Below are positions 19,891 to 26,117 of a stretch of 33,225 nucleotides of DNA, one piece after another. Position numbers and translations under genes: made by a program. This DNA comes from a virus: positions 1 to 33,225 of the IMG/VR virus record IMGVR_UViG_3300047564_003753; one strand, 5' to 3'. The notes under the pieces were generated by a model. The model was not told where the DNA came from. It ran no database searches and saw nothing but the letters and a program-made list of their open reading frames with translations. Position 1 is the stretch's first letter, and each line of letters opens with the position of its first letter.

Positions 19891-20593
19891 GCACGGCAGA
19901 AGGGTCTTTGGGGGGTGTTATGGACGGTTCAGAAATTGGCACTTGGGATACATCTTCTTTTTTAATTGCTATAATATCTTTATATTTTTTAATTTCACCT
20001 TTCAATAAACGTTTTATGCCAGTGTAGTTGTATTTTCCATTATCTCTACACCATTTTCTTATTCCAAAAATAGTAATTTGACTACTATCAGCAAAAGTTA
20101 TTATAAATGAAATTTTGATTGCTTTTATATTCGAATTACTTATTTTTGTTCTTGTTTCTTTATTCATAGTGCATCTATTTTTTGCTGATATACTCATTTT
20201 TTTCCTTGAGTCTTCACTCATAACTTTTCCTCTATGTGCATCTCCTATTTTTTTCTTTGTTATTTCATTATGCTTTCTTTCTTTGCCAATAATACTTAAT
20301 TTTTTTCTAGTATTTACATTAGTGATACATCCACTTTTCCCCTCCCCTCCATTAGTTTTATTCCTCAATATACCAGTTCCTAAATCTTTTCTACCGAAGA
20401 CCGCAATCATATAGATTTCGTGTCTAAATGCTTCTTCTTCGGTTAAGTTTTGCTTGAGAATTATAACTCTTGATTTGTCTTTTGGTGGATTAACTTCCCC
20501 CTTATACTTTCTATGTGCCCTATCACCTTTGCCTTTTCCTATGTAATAGGGTGTTCCATCTTCCCGCAAATATGCGTAAGTATAGTATTGCAT
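19886..20593 (-). CDS. GIY-YIG homing endonuclease with NUMOD3-type repeats
   Basis: The 235-aa protein has YTYAYL and PYYIGKGKGDRAHRK (4-29) as the nuclease core, E59 in FRHEIYMI as metal ligand and N81 in NKTNGGEGKSG. Two or three NUMOD3-type DNA-binding repeats follow (KKKIGDAHRGKVMSEDSRKK, MSISAKNRC). The C-terminal half, with TIFGIRKWCRDNGKYN, looks like an IENR1-type helix module. The final 15 residues (EPSITPPKDPSAVL) are encoded by the neighbouring promoter module. A T4-like late box precedes the start, unlike the surrounding early genes. Confidence 0.9.
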   Translation of the reverse strand: MQYYTYAYLREDGTPYYIGKGKGDRAHRKYKGEVNPPKDKSRVIILKQNLTEEEAFRHEIYMIAVFGRKDLGTGILRNKTNGGEGKSGCITNVNTRKKLSIIGKERKHNEITKKKIGDAHRGKVMSEDSRKKMSISAKNRCTMNKETRTKISNSNIKAIKISFIITFADSSQITIFGIRKWCRDNGKYNYTGIKRLLKGEIKKYKDIIAIKKEDVSQVPISEPSITPPKDPSAVL

Positions 20594-20615
20594 CTGCTTT
20601 AATCGTGGTTATATT

Positions 20616-20623
20616 TATTTATA
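20616..20623 (-). promoter_or_regulatory. T4-type late promoter before the GIY-YIG gene
   Basis: The minus strand contains the exact TATAAATA, 23 nt before the ATG. This matches the spacing seen at gp25. Confidence 0.7.
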
Positions 20624-20625
20624 TA

Positions 20626-20653
20626 AGAAAAGGAGCATTTCTGCTCCTTTTCT
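20626..20653 (-). terminator. Hairpin terminator
   Basis: AGAAAAGGAGCA-GAAA-TGCTCCTTTTCT forms a 12-bp stem with a GAAA tetraloop and ends in a T-containing arm. It separates the 77-aa gene from the endonuclease gene. Confidence 0.85.
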
Positions 20654-20690
20654 GCTTAAACAACCACGATTAAGCATTAGTATTTATAAA

Positions 20691-20924
20691 TTATGGCAAA
20701 ATACAAAAAGACCCACAAAAACGTTTGACCCACTGAAGAGTATCAAAGTATCCTCTGGGTTCAGACATTACCATAGTTGCACCTTTACGAGGATTGTAAG
20801 CAACAGCAACATAACTGTAGTAATCAGGAGAGTGCTCAATCTCTTGAATCCACATTTGATTCACATTACCATCTTGCCAATCCCAACGAGAAGAAGTGTA
20901 ATGGAAAACATCAAGAACCGTCAT
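20691..20924 (-). CDS. Hypothetical protein, 77 aa
   Basis: The ATG at 20922-20924 has AAGGAG 4 bases before it and is chosen over an in-frame ATG near the promoter. MTVLDVFHYTSSRWDWQDGN and SYVAVAYNPRKGATMVMSEP are seen, then WVKRFCGSFCILP. It resembles short cyanobacterial and phage proteins rich in Trp and Tyr. Function unknown. The only gene between promoter 20949 and the terminator at 20626. Confidence 0.75.
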   Translation of the reverse strand: MTVLDVFHYTSSRWDWQDGNVNQMWIQEIEHSPDYYSYVAVAYNPRKGATMVMSEPRGYFDTLQWVKRFCGSFCILP

Positions 20925-20948
20925 GGTCTCCTTTGCTTGTGTTCCCAT

Positions 20949-20954
20949 ATTGTA
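20949..20954 (-). promoter_or_regulatory. -10 promoter element for the 77-aa gene
   Basis: The minus strand reads CTGATGCCC-TACAAT, preceded by GACCCCC. The same upstream block occurs at 21700. TG is 5 bases upstream, so it is not a strict extended -10. Confidence 0.6.
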
Positions 20955-20984
20955 GGGCATCAGGGGGGTCTGTGGGGGGTTTAG

Positions 20985-21008
20985 TGTGCCAGTGCTACAG
21001 GTGGCACA
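20985..21008. repeat. TGTGCCA/TGGCACA hairpin
   Basis: A 7-bp perfect stem with a 10-base loop lies just past the stop of the 56-aa gene. Confidence 0.85.
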
Positions 21009-21179
21009 TCACTTAACTACACCAAGAAACTTAGAGATACGTTGTGCTTGCTTTTTAAGTTCAATTACCTGCTCGTCAGTATAAAAAGAAGCATCTTGTT
21101 TCTCATTGATTGCAAGATTCACAAACTCAACAATATCAGCGCGAAGTTGGCGCATTTCGTCAGTTAGTGCTTTTGCCAT
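21009..21179 (-). CDS. Hypothetical helical protein, 56 aa
   Basis: MAKALTDEMRQLRADIVEFV and NLAINEKQDASFYTDEQVIE indicate two helices; the C-terminus KKQAQRISKFLGVVK is basic. It could be a small DNA-binding or coiled-coil protein. It is not recognised. Confidence 0.75.
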   Translation of the reverse strand: MAKALTDEMRQLRADIVEFVNLAINEKQDASFYTDEQVIELKKQAQRISKFLGVVK

Positions 21180-21214
21180 TAAAATAAATTGATTGTGTTG
21201 AAGGTTTGCTTTCG

Positions 21215-21376
21215 TCAGTCAGTCCATCTTATTAACGCCGGTTCATCATCAGAATACTCAAGAATTGATTCTCCTGCATCGTGATTCAGTTGTTCGTAGA
21301 TACTTTCATAAATCCAATCGCAAGCGGGTTGGTCATCCTCAACAAGGAGTTTAATGGTGATAGTTACTTCTTTCAT
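21215..21376 (-). CDS. Hypothetical acidic protein, 53 aa
   Basis: MKEVTITIKLLVEDDQPACD has a beta strand followed by an acidic loop, then WIYESIYEQLNHDAGESILE. It resembles other small phage proteins with a beta-alpha start. Function unknown. Confidence 0.75.
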   Translation of the reverse strand: MKEVTITIKLLVEDDQPACDWIYESIYEQLNHDAGESILEYSDDEPALIRWTD

Positions 21377-21378
21377 TA

Positions 21379-21552
21379 TCAAAAAGAAATGTAAGGGTGC
21401 TCAGGGTCAAGGACATCTACAGTTTCATCCGTAAAATGAAAACTATTCATTGAATAAAACTCATCATTGGCAATATCATAAATTGACACATCAGACTTCA
21501 ACTGCTCCAGAGTCAGAGTTTGAAGAATCTCCAACAGGTTTTGATAGGTCAT
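21379..21552 (-). CDS. Hypothetical protein, 57 aa
   Basis: The ATG at 21550-21552 overlaps the preceding stop (ATGA). MTYQNLLEILQTLTLEQLKS and DVSIYDIANDEFYSMNSFHF fit a helical head and a strand-rich tail ending HPYISF. Similar proteins with an L..L..L head and a 'DEFY' strand occur in phages, from memory only. Confidence 0.75.
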   Translation of the reverse strand: MTYQNLLEILQTLTLEQLKSDVSIYDIANDEFYSMNSFHFTDETVDVLDPEHPYISF

Positions 21553-21677
21553 CAGATTACTTTGAGTTTGCGTTTGATGTGTTGAAGTGCTTGTTTTCTT
21601 GCTTTGAGTTTCCCCTTGCAAGAACCTTTTGCAGTCTTATCTTTTCCTGAATTGTGTTGCCAATTTGGAGTGGTCAT
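21552..21677 (-). CDS. Small basic protein, 41 aa
   Basis: MTTPNWQHNSGKDKTAKGSC is followed by KGKLKARKQALQHIKRKLKV. Over a third of the residues are Lys or Arg, so it may bind nucleic acid. The promoter -10 at 21700 is 23 bases upstream of the ATG. It is first in a four-gene operon. Confidence 0.7.
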   Translation of the reverse strand: MTTPNWQHNSGKDKTAKGSCKGKLKARKQALQHIKRKLKVI

Positions 21678-21697
21678 TCCCTTGATTTCTCATAGGA

Positions 21698-21853
21698 CTA
21701 TGATAGGGCATCAGAGGGGTCTGTGGGGGTCTCAGGGGACGGTTCCCCAAGTGTCCCCCCACCATCCTCTTCTTGGCGTTTTAGTAGTGCTTCATTTGCC
21801 GCTTCTCGTTGAGCAGCAATTTCCAACATTTCATCTAATGTTAAGTCTTTCAT
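21698..21853 (-). CDS. Small protein with promoter-encoded tail, 51 aa
   Basis: MKDLTLDEMLEIAAQREAAN leads to a coiled-coil-like EALLKRQEED. The Pro-rich tail GEPSPETPTDPSDALS then covers the hairpin and -10 of the next promoter. A nearly identical tail pattern (EPS.TP.DPS.AL) ends the GIY-YIG protein at 19886. The tail probably arose by reading into a promoter module. Confidence 0.7.
   Translation of the reverse strand: MKDLTLDEMLEIAAQREAANEALLKRQEEDGGGTLGEPSPETPTDPSDALS
21700..21705 (-). promoter_or_regulatory. -10 promoter element overlapping a gene end
   Basis: GATGCCC-TATCAT lies within the last codons of the 51-aa gene. The upstream GACCCCTCT block matches that at 20949 and 17674. Confidence 0.55.
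21737..21756. repeat. Diverged hairpin of the promoter-module family
   Basis: The minus strand reads GGACACTT-GGGG-AACCGTCC, pairing at six of eight positions, inside the coding end of the 51-aa gene. Confidence 0.6.
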
Positions 21854-21861
21854 TGTTTTAG

Positions 21862-22110
21862 TCAGTAATCACTACTATCTATTAAAATCCAGTCCAAATC
21901 AAGACTTTCAAGAAACTGAATAAGTTCATCTTCATCGTCGGGAAGAATCTCATCTTCATCCAACTCAAATGATGCCTCACAAATAGCAGGTCCATATTCA
22001 GCAGGGTCATAAAGAGTCTGAGAATACATCAAAATAGAATCCTCAATTACTGCTGAAACTTTTACAACTCCAGATTCAGAAAAAATGCTTTCGATTTGTT
22101 TGATTGTCAT
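21862..22110 (-). CDS. Hypothetical acidic protein, 82 aa
   Basis: MTIKQIESIFSESGVVKVSA is followed by an acidic C-terminus DEDEILPDDEDELIQFLESL. The high net negative charge would suit a DNA mimic, but there is no family match. An upstream GTG overlapping the preceding stop is an alternative start (two residues longer). Confidence 0.75.
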   Translation of the reverse strand: MTIKQIESIFSESGVVKVSAVIEDSILMYSQTLYDPAEYGPAICEASFELDEDEILPDDEDELIQFLESLDLDWILIDSSDY

Positions 22111-22112
22111 AA

Positions 22113-22883
22113 TCACAGTTGAATTTCAAAGTTTGGATTAAAACCTGTATCTTGTCCTGGATACCCACCAGGATTACAAATCACTCTACACTGTTCGATA
22201 CCATAATCAAAGTGGTTGTGGGTATGCCCGTGTGCCCAGTATTTGATTTGTGGATGATTTACAATAATATCATCAAGATTACTACAATAAGCACCATTTG
22301 CATTATTCTTAAATTGTGCAGCGACCGATTGATAACTCGGTGCGTGATGACTGATTACAAATACATTGTCATTCAGTGTTTGTAGTTGCTTGAGAAGATA
22401 CTTCTTACTTTCTTTATGAAATGCAAGAGTATCCGATGGATTCATTTTCCGATACTTCGGAGTGATACGAATAACTTTATAGTCATTCATACACTGTGCT
22501 GCTTCCATCATCTCCAGAGCATTTTCATTACGAAAATCAGTCCAAAGTGTAAAACCTACGAAATTCCAGTTGTTGATAGTTATTGTATCATTATCAAGCA
22601 GATGGAAATTATGAGGAAGATACTCCTTTAGTTTCTTTTTGGTTCCCTCATAATTGTATCCATACGGTTCATGATTTCCCATCACATACAGAACTTTATC
22701 ATAGTTCTTACTGCAATCATTCAAGAACCTATCATAGACTGCGTGGATATATCCATCAGTCTTGAAATGCTTTGCACAAAGAATGTCCCCAGCAAGAATG
22801 AGGACATCACCTTCACCGACAGTAAAGACTTGATTTGCACTGAAATGCTCCAGGTGTAAATCACTAAGAACTTTGAGTTTCAT
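22113..22883 (-). CDS. Calcineurin-like metallophosphoesterase, 256 aa
   Basis: Motifs in order are SDLHLEH (7-13, D8 and H10), AGDI (31-34, D33), GNHE (69-72), ISHHAPS (about 170) and AHGHTHNH (about 215). These are the five metal-binding blocks of the calcineurin-like fold, which holds two metal ions. Substrates may be nucleotides, cyclic nucleotides or phosphoproteins. The start at 22881-22883 is chosen because the longer frame would run into the tRNA-Arg gene, which begins 16 bases upstream. Similar enzymes occur in many T4-like phages. Confidence 0.9.
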   Translation of the reverse strand: MKLKVLSDLHLEHFSANQVFTVGEGDVLILAGDILCAKHFKTDGYIHAVYDRFLNDCSKNYDKVLYVMGNHEPYGYNYEGTKKKLKEYLPHNFHLLDNDTITINNWNFVGFTLWTDFRNENALEMMEAAQCMNDYKVIRITPKYRKMNPSDTLAFHKESKKYLLKQLQTLNDNVFVISHHAPSYQSVAAQFKNNANGAYCSNLDDIIVNHPQIKYWAHGHTHNHFDYGIEQCRVICNPGGYPGQDTGFNPNFEIQL

Positions 22884-22898
22884 AATAATGAAGTAAAA

Positions 22899-22972
22899 CA
22901 GGCACGGAGGGACTCGAACCCCCGACAAACCGATTAGAAGTCGGATACTCTATCCATCTGAGTTACGTGCCC
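22899..22972 (-). tRNA. tRNA-Arg(UCU)
   Basis: The 74-nt cloverleaf has acceptor GGGCACG/CGTGCCT, anticodon loop CTTCTAA with TCT, and T arm GGGGG-TTCGAGT-CCCTC (one mismatch). UCU-type tRNA-Arg is a common phage tRNA. CCA is not encoded. Confidence 0.95.
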
Positions 22973-23059
22973 ATAAGAGACCCTCCTGTTTGTGCATTGT
23001 TAAGAGGCATGGAGGGGGTGGGACTTACTTAAAGTTTGGACTTTTAATGCCCGTAGAAA

Positions 23060-23311
23060 TTAACCGTTAAGGACTTGAGATTCAGAATCCTCTGGGTCAA
23101 GTTTATTTAGCACATACTGAATCGGTTTCATTTCTTCCTTGAGGTCATTCTCAAGTTCCTTGAAAGTTTCAACCAGTGCCTCAAAGAGTTCAGAACCAGT
23201 CAAATCTTCGTAATCATAATCATCAAAGATGTTTTCGCGGAAATACTCTGTGAGTTGCTCTTTCAGGGATTCAACCATTTGTCGGGAAGCAGATTTGTTA
23301 CGACGTGCCAT
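23060..23311 (-). CDS. Hypothetical charged helical protein, 83 aa
   Basis: MARRNKSASRQMVESLKEQL starts basic, then becomes acidic and helical with TEYFRENIFDDYDYEDLTGS and VETFKELENDLKEEMKP. A coiled coil is likely around residues 50-65. It lies between the tRNA-Arg and tRNA-Ala genes. Function unknown. Confidence 0.8.
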   Translation of the reverse strand: MARRNKSASRQMVESLKEQLTEYFRENIFDDYDYEDLTGSELFEALVETFKELENDLKEEMKPIQYVLNKLDPEDSESQVLNG

Positions 23312-23347
23312 AATAAAGTTAAAGTAAAGGAATCAAAACAAGAATAA

Positions 23348-23572
23348 TCAGAGAGTGCTTACAACACCTTCAGAATCAGTAAGAGACACATAACCGTCAT
23401 CTTCAGAATCCACAGGTTCAGTATGATTCTCAAGAACAGCGGAGTCATAATTATCCAGTGCTTCGATAATATCAGCACCAGTTTCTGCATTAGTCAGATT
23501 CACAATCAGTTGAGCACCAGCAGGGTTGGTATCAACGATTTCAGCAGCAAGAGCAATCAGTTTGTCAGACAT
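23348..23572 (-). CDS. Hypothetical protein, 74 aa
   Basis: MSDKLIALAAEIVDTNPAGA begins the protein. The middle LIVNLTNAETGADIIEALDN and acidic DSEDDGYVSLTDSEG are typical of short phage proteins. The longer frame upstream runs through the tRNA-Ala gene and is rejected. The ATG lies about 40 bases past that tRNA. Confidence 0.8.
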   Translation of the reverse strand: MSDKLIALAAEIVDTNPAGAQLIVNLTNAETGADIIEALDNYDSAVLENHTEPVDSEDDGYVSLTDSEGVVSTL

Positions 23573-23613
23573 ATACAAATAGTAATGGACTATTTGGGAA
23601 TTATTATTCCCAA

Positions 23614-23685
23614 TGGAGTGTAAGGAAATCGAATCCTTATTGCTGGAATGCAAATCCAGAGTAATAACCGTTATACGAACACCCC
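23614..23685 (-). tRNA. tRNA-Ala(UGC)
   Basis: The 72-nt fold has acceptor GGGGTGT/ACACTCC (one G-U pair), anticodon stem CTGGA/TCCAG with loop TTTGCAT (TGC), and T arm AAGGA-TTCGATT-TCCTT. CCA is not encoded. A hairpin with a 10-bp stem lies 14 bases upstream. Confidence 0.9.
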
Positions 23686-23699
23686 AGAACAGTTTATAT

Positions 23700-23727
23700 T
23701 TAGAGACCGAACTGTAGCGGTCTCTAA
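23700..23727 (-). other. Perfect 10-bp hairpin before tRNA-Ala
   Basis: TTAGAGACCG/CGGTCTCTAA enclose an 8-base loop. It sits between the 47-aa gene stop and the tRNA 5' end. The following bases are ATATAAA rather than a T run, so RNA processing or weak termination are both possible. Confidence 0.8.
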
Positions 23728-23728
23728 G

Positions 23729-23872
23729 TCAAGCAGATAGGGAGTATTCTAGTTCCTCATCTTGAACTTCATAGTCCCCAATAAATTCTACATAATCTTC
23801 AAGGTCAATACCAAGATATTTAAGAGCAAAGTCTTCATAATCATCTATTGGGTTTTGATTTTTGAACACCAT
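23729..23872 (-). CDS. Small acidic protein, 47 aa
   Basis: A strong ribosome site (AAGGAGG) precedes the ATG. MVFKNQNPIDDYEDFALKYL and GIDLEDYVEFIGDYEVQDEE are highly acidic. The protein is not recognised. It is the first product of the promoter at 23899 and shares its transcript with tRNA-Ala. Confidence 0.75.
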   Translation of the reverse strand: MVFKNQNPIDDYEDFALKYLGIDLEDYVEFIGDYEVQDEELEYSLSA

Positions 23873-23898
23873 TGGAACCTCCTTGACTTGATGAATAC

Positions 23899-23904
23899 AT
23901 CATA
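23899..23904 (-). promoter_or_regulatory. Extended -10 promoter
   Basis: The minus strand reads CGTGC-TATGAT-GTATTCATC; the extended TGn motif and a five-of-six hexamer are present, and GATG/CATC form a small inverted repeat past the -10. Confidence 0.75.
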
Positions 23905-23934
23905 GCACGATGACCGTGCCTTGTAAAGTGTTAT

Positions 23935-23957
23935 GTGCCACTAGAAGAAGTGGCACA
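23935..23957. repeat. TGTGCCACT/AGTGGCACA hairpin
   Basis: A 9-bp perfect stem encloses a 5-6 base purine loop, about 18 bases past the 87-aa gene stop. Confidence 0.9.
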
Positions 23958-23975
23958 GTGATATTAGTTATACAC

Positions 23976-24239
23976 TCACCATTGCCCTCTTTGAACAAGA
24001 ATTTTGCGAATTTCGGTGTAAATAAACTGTTTCAGTTTAGAATCATCAGTTGCATCAAATGCTTTGTATAGACGATTCAAATAATCATCTTGTTTAATGC
24101 ATTTAACTACTTTAACATTGGTATTGCCAAGTTCTTTAAGAGAAGAACCTGCCTTTCTTCGTGGTTGTGAAATGTTACCCGAAGTCCTGAACTTTGGTTT
24201 TATTTTTGATAGATTGGAAGTCGCAAAATCAACAGTCAT
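23976..24239 (-). CDS. Hypothetical basic protein, 87 aa
   Basis: MTVDFATSNLSKIKPKFRTS begins a Lys/Arg-rich region (ISQPRRKAGSSLKELGNTNV), followed by helices LNRLYKAFDATDDSKLKQFI and IRKILVQRGQW. A nucleic-acid-binding role is plausible. A GTG three codons upstream overlaps the preceding stop and is an alternative start. Confidence 0.75.
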   Translation of the reverse strand: MTVDFATSNLSKIKPKFRTSGNISQPRRKAGSSLKELGNTNVKVVKCIKQDDYLNRLYKAFDATDDSKLKQFIYTEIRKILVQRGQW

Positions 24240-24244
24240 TGAAC

Positions 24245-24388
24245 TCACTTGAAAGAAACATTGACGCTAACTACTTTTGCAGTAGGATTTTTTACTTGAG
24301 CAGTTTCCCGTGCATCTTTTGGAGAATTAGCATAAACTTCATCCTTAAAGACCTTACCACCAACGTAAAGTTCAACCAAATACTTCAT
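24245..24388 (-). CDS. Hypothetical protein, 47 aa
   Basis: The ATG at 24386-24388 starts MKYLVELYVGGKVFKDEVYA, and the C-terminus KNPTAKVVSVNVSFK is strand-like. A beta-alpha-beta mini-fold is likely. An earlier in-frame ATG would overlap the upstream gene and has no ribosome site. Confidence 0.75.
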   Translation of the reverse strand: MKYLVELYVGGKVFKDEVYANSPKDARETAQVKNPTAKVVSVNVSFK

Positions 24389-24413
24389 AAAGGTGGGTTT
24401 GTTTTGTATGAGG

Positions 24414-24599
24414 TTATTGAAAACGGGAAGCAAACTTAATTGCGTCTTGTTCTTTCTTGTATTCTTTGAATACTATATTTTGCCAATAAGAATCACCTCT
24501 CAAGGTGTTTTCTTTGAATTCATCAACCTGAACAATAAAAGTTCCGTCTGAACTGTTTCTAATTCGAACTTTAATGTCACCAATTTTTGGGAGTTCCAT
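24414..24599 (-). CDS. Hypothetical protein, 61 aa
   Basis: MELPKIGDIKVRIRNSSDGT, then FIVQVDEFKENTLRGDSYWQ, shows alternating beta strands; the C-terminus KEQDAIKFASRFQ is helical. Looks like a small compact domain. First gene after the promoter at 24622. Confidence 0.75.
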   Translation of the reverse strand: MELPKIGDIKVRIRNSSDGTFIVQVDEFKENTLRGDSYWQNIVFKEYKKEQDAIKFASRFQ

Positions 24600-24621
24600 C
24601 GGTTTGGTTGCTTATGAGAGT

Positions 24622-24650
24622 ATCATACCAGGAAACCGGGGGTGGGTCAA
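24622..24650 (-). promoter_or_regulatory. Sigma-70 promoter with -35 and extended -10
   Basis: TTGACC (24645-24650) and TATGAT (24622-24627) are separated by 17 bp. TGG precedes the -10. It is the best complete promoter on the minus strand and shows that the early class uses the host housekeeping sigma factor. Confidence 0.85.
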
Positions 24651-24669
24651 GTGCCCGTGTGCCAGTCCG

Positions 24670-24858
24670 TCAAGTGTCCGCTTTAGCGCGACCCTTTGAG
24701 ACCAATCCATTCGCATAAAAGTATTTTACCCTTTCGCGTCTTGCTTGAAGAAGCATTTCATACTCTTCTTTCTGTGCTTCGGTCATACTAAAATTTTGTC
24801 GTCTCCAAGTTTGTTGAAGTTCTTGAAGATGCGGGAGAACATTAACAGTATCAGTCAT
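24670..24858 (-). CDS. Hypothetical helical protein, 62 aa
   Basis: MTDTVNVLPHLQELQQTWRR starts a Gln/Arg-rich helical region with EEYEMLLQARRERVKYFYAN. The C-terminus is GLVSKGRAKADT. The ATG overlaps the end of the upstream gene by 8 bases. Function unknown. Confidence 0.75.
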   Translation of the reverse strand: MTDTVNVLPHLQELQQTWRRQNFSMTEAQKEEYEMLLQARRERVKYFYANGLVSKGRAKADT

Positions 24859-25024
24859 TGATTTCAGAAGTTTCAGTGTTTGCTTGAGTCTTTACACGAA
24901 CATTGTAAGGGCTATTGAAGAACCTGCGGAAAGCAGTGCTAACAATAATAAACGCTGAAATAACACCAACAAAACCAAGGATGGTTGTAGCATCACCAGT
25001 AAAATTGTACGTGTCGGGAGTCAT
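24851..25024 (-). CDS. Small single-helix membrane protein, 57 aa
   Basis: MTPDTYNFTGDATTILGFVG is followed by a hydrophobic stretch VISAFIIVSTAF at about residues 21-32, then positively charged RRFF. One membrane helix with an outside N-terminus is likely. The C-terminus TQANTETSEIND is polar. Role unknown. Confidence 0.75.
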   Translation of the reverse strand: MTPDTYNFTGDATTILGFVGVISAFIIVSTAFRRFFNSPYNVRVKTQANTETSEIND

Positions 25025-25058
25025 AAATTAAAAATGAAAATTGAAATAAAACTAAAAA

Positions 25059-25196
25059 TCAGTACTCGTAATTACTTTTTAGAAAGGAGTTGAAAACCCT
25101 ATCTTCATCATCCTCTTCAAAGAAATTATCAAAAGATGCTTCTGTAAAATCAAATCCAGAGATTTCTTCAATCTGAAAATCATCGAAGTCGTCCAT
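25059..25196 (-). CDS. Small acidic protein, 45 aa
   Basis: MDDFDDFQIEEISGFDFTEA and SFDNFFEEDDEDRVFNSFLK give a very acidic, Phe-rich protein. A short aromatic-acidic pattern like this can bind partner proteins. First gene after the weak -10 at 25223. Confidence 0.7.
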   Translation of the reverse strand: MDDFDDFQIEEISGFDFTEASFDNFFEEDDEDRVFNSFLKSNYEY

Positions 25197-25222
25197 TTGA
25201 CCTTTTCCAATCGAACTTAAGT

Positions 25223-25228
25223 ATCCTA
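25223..25228 (-). promoter_or_regulatory. Possible -10 promoter element
   Basis: The minus strand reads TGTAGGATACT between the 67-aa gene and the 45-aa gene. TG directly precedes TAGGAT. GGACGGTT-GAGG-AACCGGCAC further upstream is a diverged family hairpin, which supports a promoter module here. Confidence 0.4.
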
Positions 25229-25269
25229 CACCAGATTGGGCGGCGAGGCAAGGGGGTTGTGCCGGTTCC

Positions 25270-25473
25270 TCAACCGTCCATCAGTTCTCTTTTAAGTTCT
25301 TGTTTAAGTTGTTCTCTCTCTTGTCTTTTTCTCATTTGAGATTGACGTGCTTGTGCTTGTGCCTTTGCTCTTTCTTTGAAACGCTGCATCTGGTCTAATT
25401 GTCTTTGGCGCAGTTGTTTTTTTCTTTGCTCCAGTCTATTTACATCTTCATTAAATTGAGTAAAGGTCTTCAT
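25270..25473 (-). CDS. Highly basic coiled-coil protein with capsid-targeting-like start, 67 aa
   Basis: MKTFTQFNEDVNRLEQRKKQ begins like the T4 internal-protein leader MKTYQEFIAEA. The rest (LRQRQLDQMQRFKERAKAQA and RKRQEREQLKQELKREL) is a long charged helix with Gln/Arg heptads. The likely gp21-type cleavage site is less clear here (F-N-E). It has a late ATAAATA box 19 nt before the ATG. Probably packaged in the capsid or bound to DNA, by inference from leader, charge and timing. Confidence 0.75.
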   Translation of the reverse strand: MKTFTQFNEDVNRLEQRKKQLRQRQLDQMQRFKERAKAQAQARQSQMRKRQEREQLKQELKRELMDG

Positions 25474-25491
25474 TGCTAAACACTTTTTGAT

Positions 25492-25498
25492 TATTTAT
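25492..25498 (-). promoter_or_regulatory. Candidate late promoter
   Basis: The minus strand has AATAAATAATC, an ATAAATA core 19 nt before the ATG at 25473. Confidence 0.55.
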
Positions 25499-25518
25499 TT
25501 TGTAAAAGTGCTTTGCAT

Positions 25519-25542
25519 AAAAAAAAGACCCCCGTAGGGGTC
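25519..25542 (-). terminator. Rho-independent terminator
   Basis: GACCCC-TACG-GGGGTC with a run of eight T on the minus strand ends the 175-aa gene transcript. Confidence 0.95.
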
Positions 25543-25566
25543 AAATATAAAGTTTTGGAAGTGCCT

Positions 25567-26094
25567 TCAATCTTTAAGAATACTCTCCACCCACTCTTCA
25601 CTCATATTTGATGCAATGACTTCTGCACTTTTAAGATTATTTGTATATCCCTTATTTACAAGATGATAGAGGATGAAATCAAACTCTTCTTTATTGAGTG
25701 CTGCTGCTCTTTTTGCTGCTTTATTTCCTCTACCTTGTTCGGGAGCACTTCCTGCAGTATGTGTAGCACCATACTTACTATAACCAGCTTTCAAATAACG
25801 ATTATGTGCTTCTCTTGATTTATCTGCAACTTTTTTGGTATATATGGAACCACCATATCTCTCTTCATCTCTTTCTGCTCTTGCACGACTACGATTGAGA
25901 ATTTGTCTCTTTGCAGAAGTATCAGATTTTTCTGGTCCAACATTATATTTCTGACGTAGAACTTCACCTCTACTCATTGGTTTTGGTGCTTCTGCTGCTT
26001 TCTTTTTTCTACCAAGAAATCTCTTCAATGAAGAACGAATACCTTCATCAATAGTATGAACTTCTTGATATGATTGAGTGTCTCTAGAATCCAT
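25567..26094 (-). CDS. Basic late protein with conserved C-terminal motif, 175 aa
   Basis: I chose the ATG at 26092-26094 (MDSRDTQSYQEVHTIDEGIR), 24 nt past an exact TATAAATA. Residues 25-130 are rich in Lys, Arg and Ala (RFLGRKKKAAEAPKPMSRGE, RGNKAAKRAAALN). The last 40 residues (FDFILYHLVNKGYTNNLKSA, then MSEEWVESIL) match the C-terminus of the 52-aa protein at 27705 (VEHLISEGYA..MSETW..FIL). Such 'hLl.eGya...A..i...MSe.W...Il' tails recur in cyanophage proteins. It is probably a virion or DNA-associated protein. Confidence 0.8.
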   Translation of the reverse strand: MDSRDTQSYQEVHTIDEGIRSSLKRFLGRKKKAAEAPKPMSRGEVLRQKYNVGPEKSDTSAKRQILNRSRARAERDEERYGGSIYTKKVADKSREAHNRYLKAGYSKYGATHTAGSAPEQGRGNKAAKRAAALNKEEFDFILYHLVNKGYTNNLKSAEVIASNMSEEWVESILKD

Positions 26095-26117
26095 TTGTTT
26101 TTTAAGCACTATGAGAA

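Larger units (their letters stand above)
20599..20673. repeat. 12-bp inverted repeat enclosing terminator and late box
   Basis: TTAATCGTGGTT at 20599-20610 pairs exactly with AACCACGATTAA at 20662-20673. It encloses the hairpin terminator and the ATAAATA element and ends 6 bases before the endonuclease ATG. Confidence 0.85.

Noticed and set aside
22884-22928. N-terminal extension of the metallophosphoesterase
   Set aside because: The extra residues come from the tRNA-Arg gene; the SDLHLEH motif sits near the start only if the ATG at 22883 is used.
23573-23653. N-terminal extension of the 74-aa protein
   Set aside because: It would be encoded by the tRNA-Ala gene.
11034-23957. TGTGCCACT hairpins as ordinary rho-independent terminators
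   Set aside because: None has a T tract after the stem on the minus strand, whereas true terminators in this window (4362, 25519, 27658) have clear ones.
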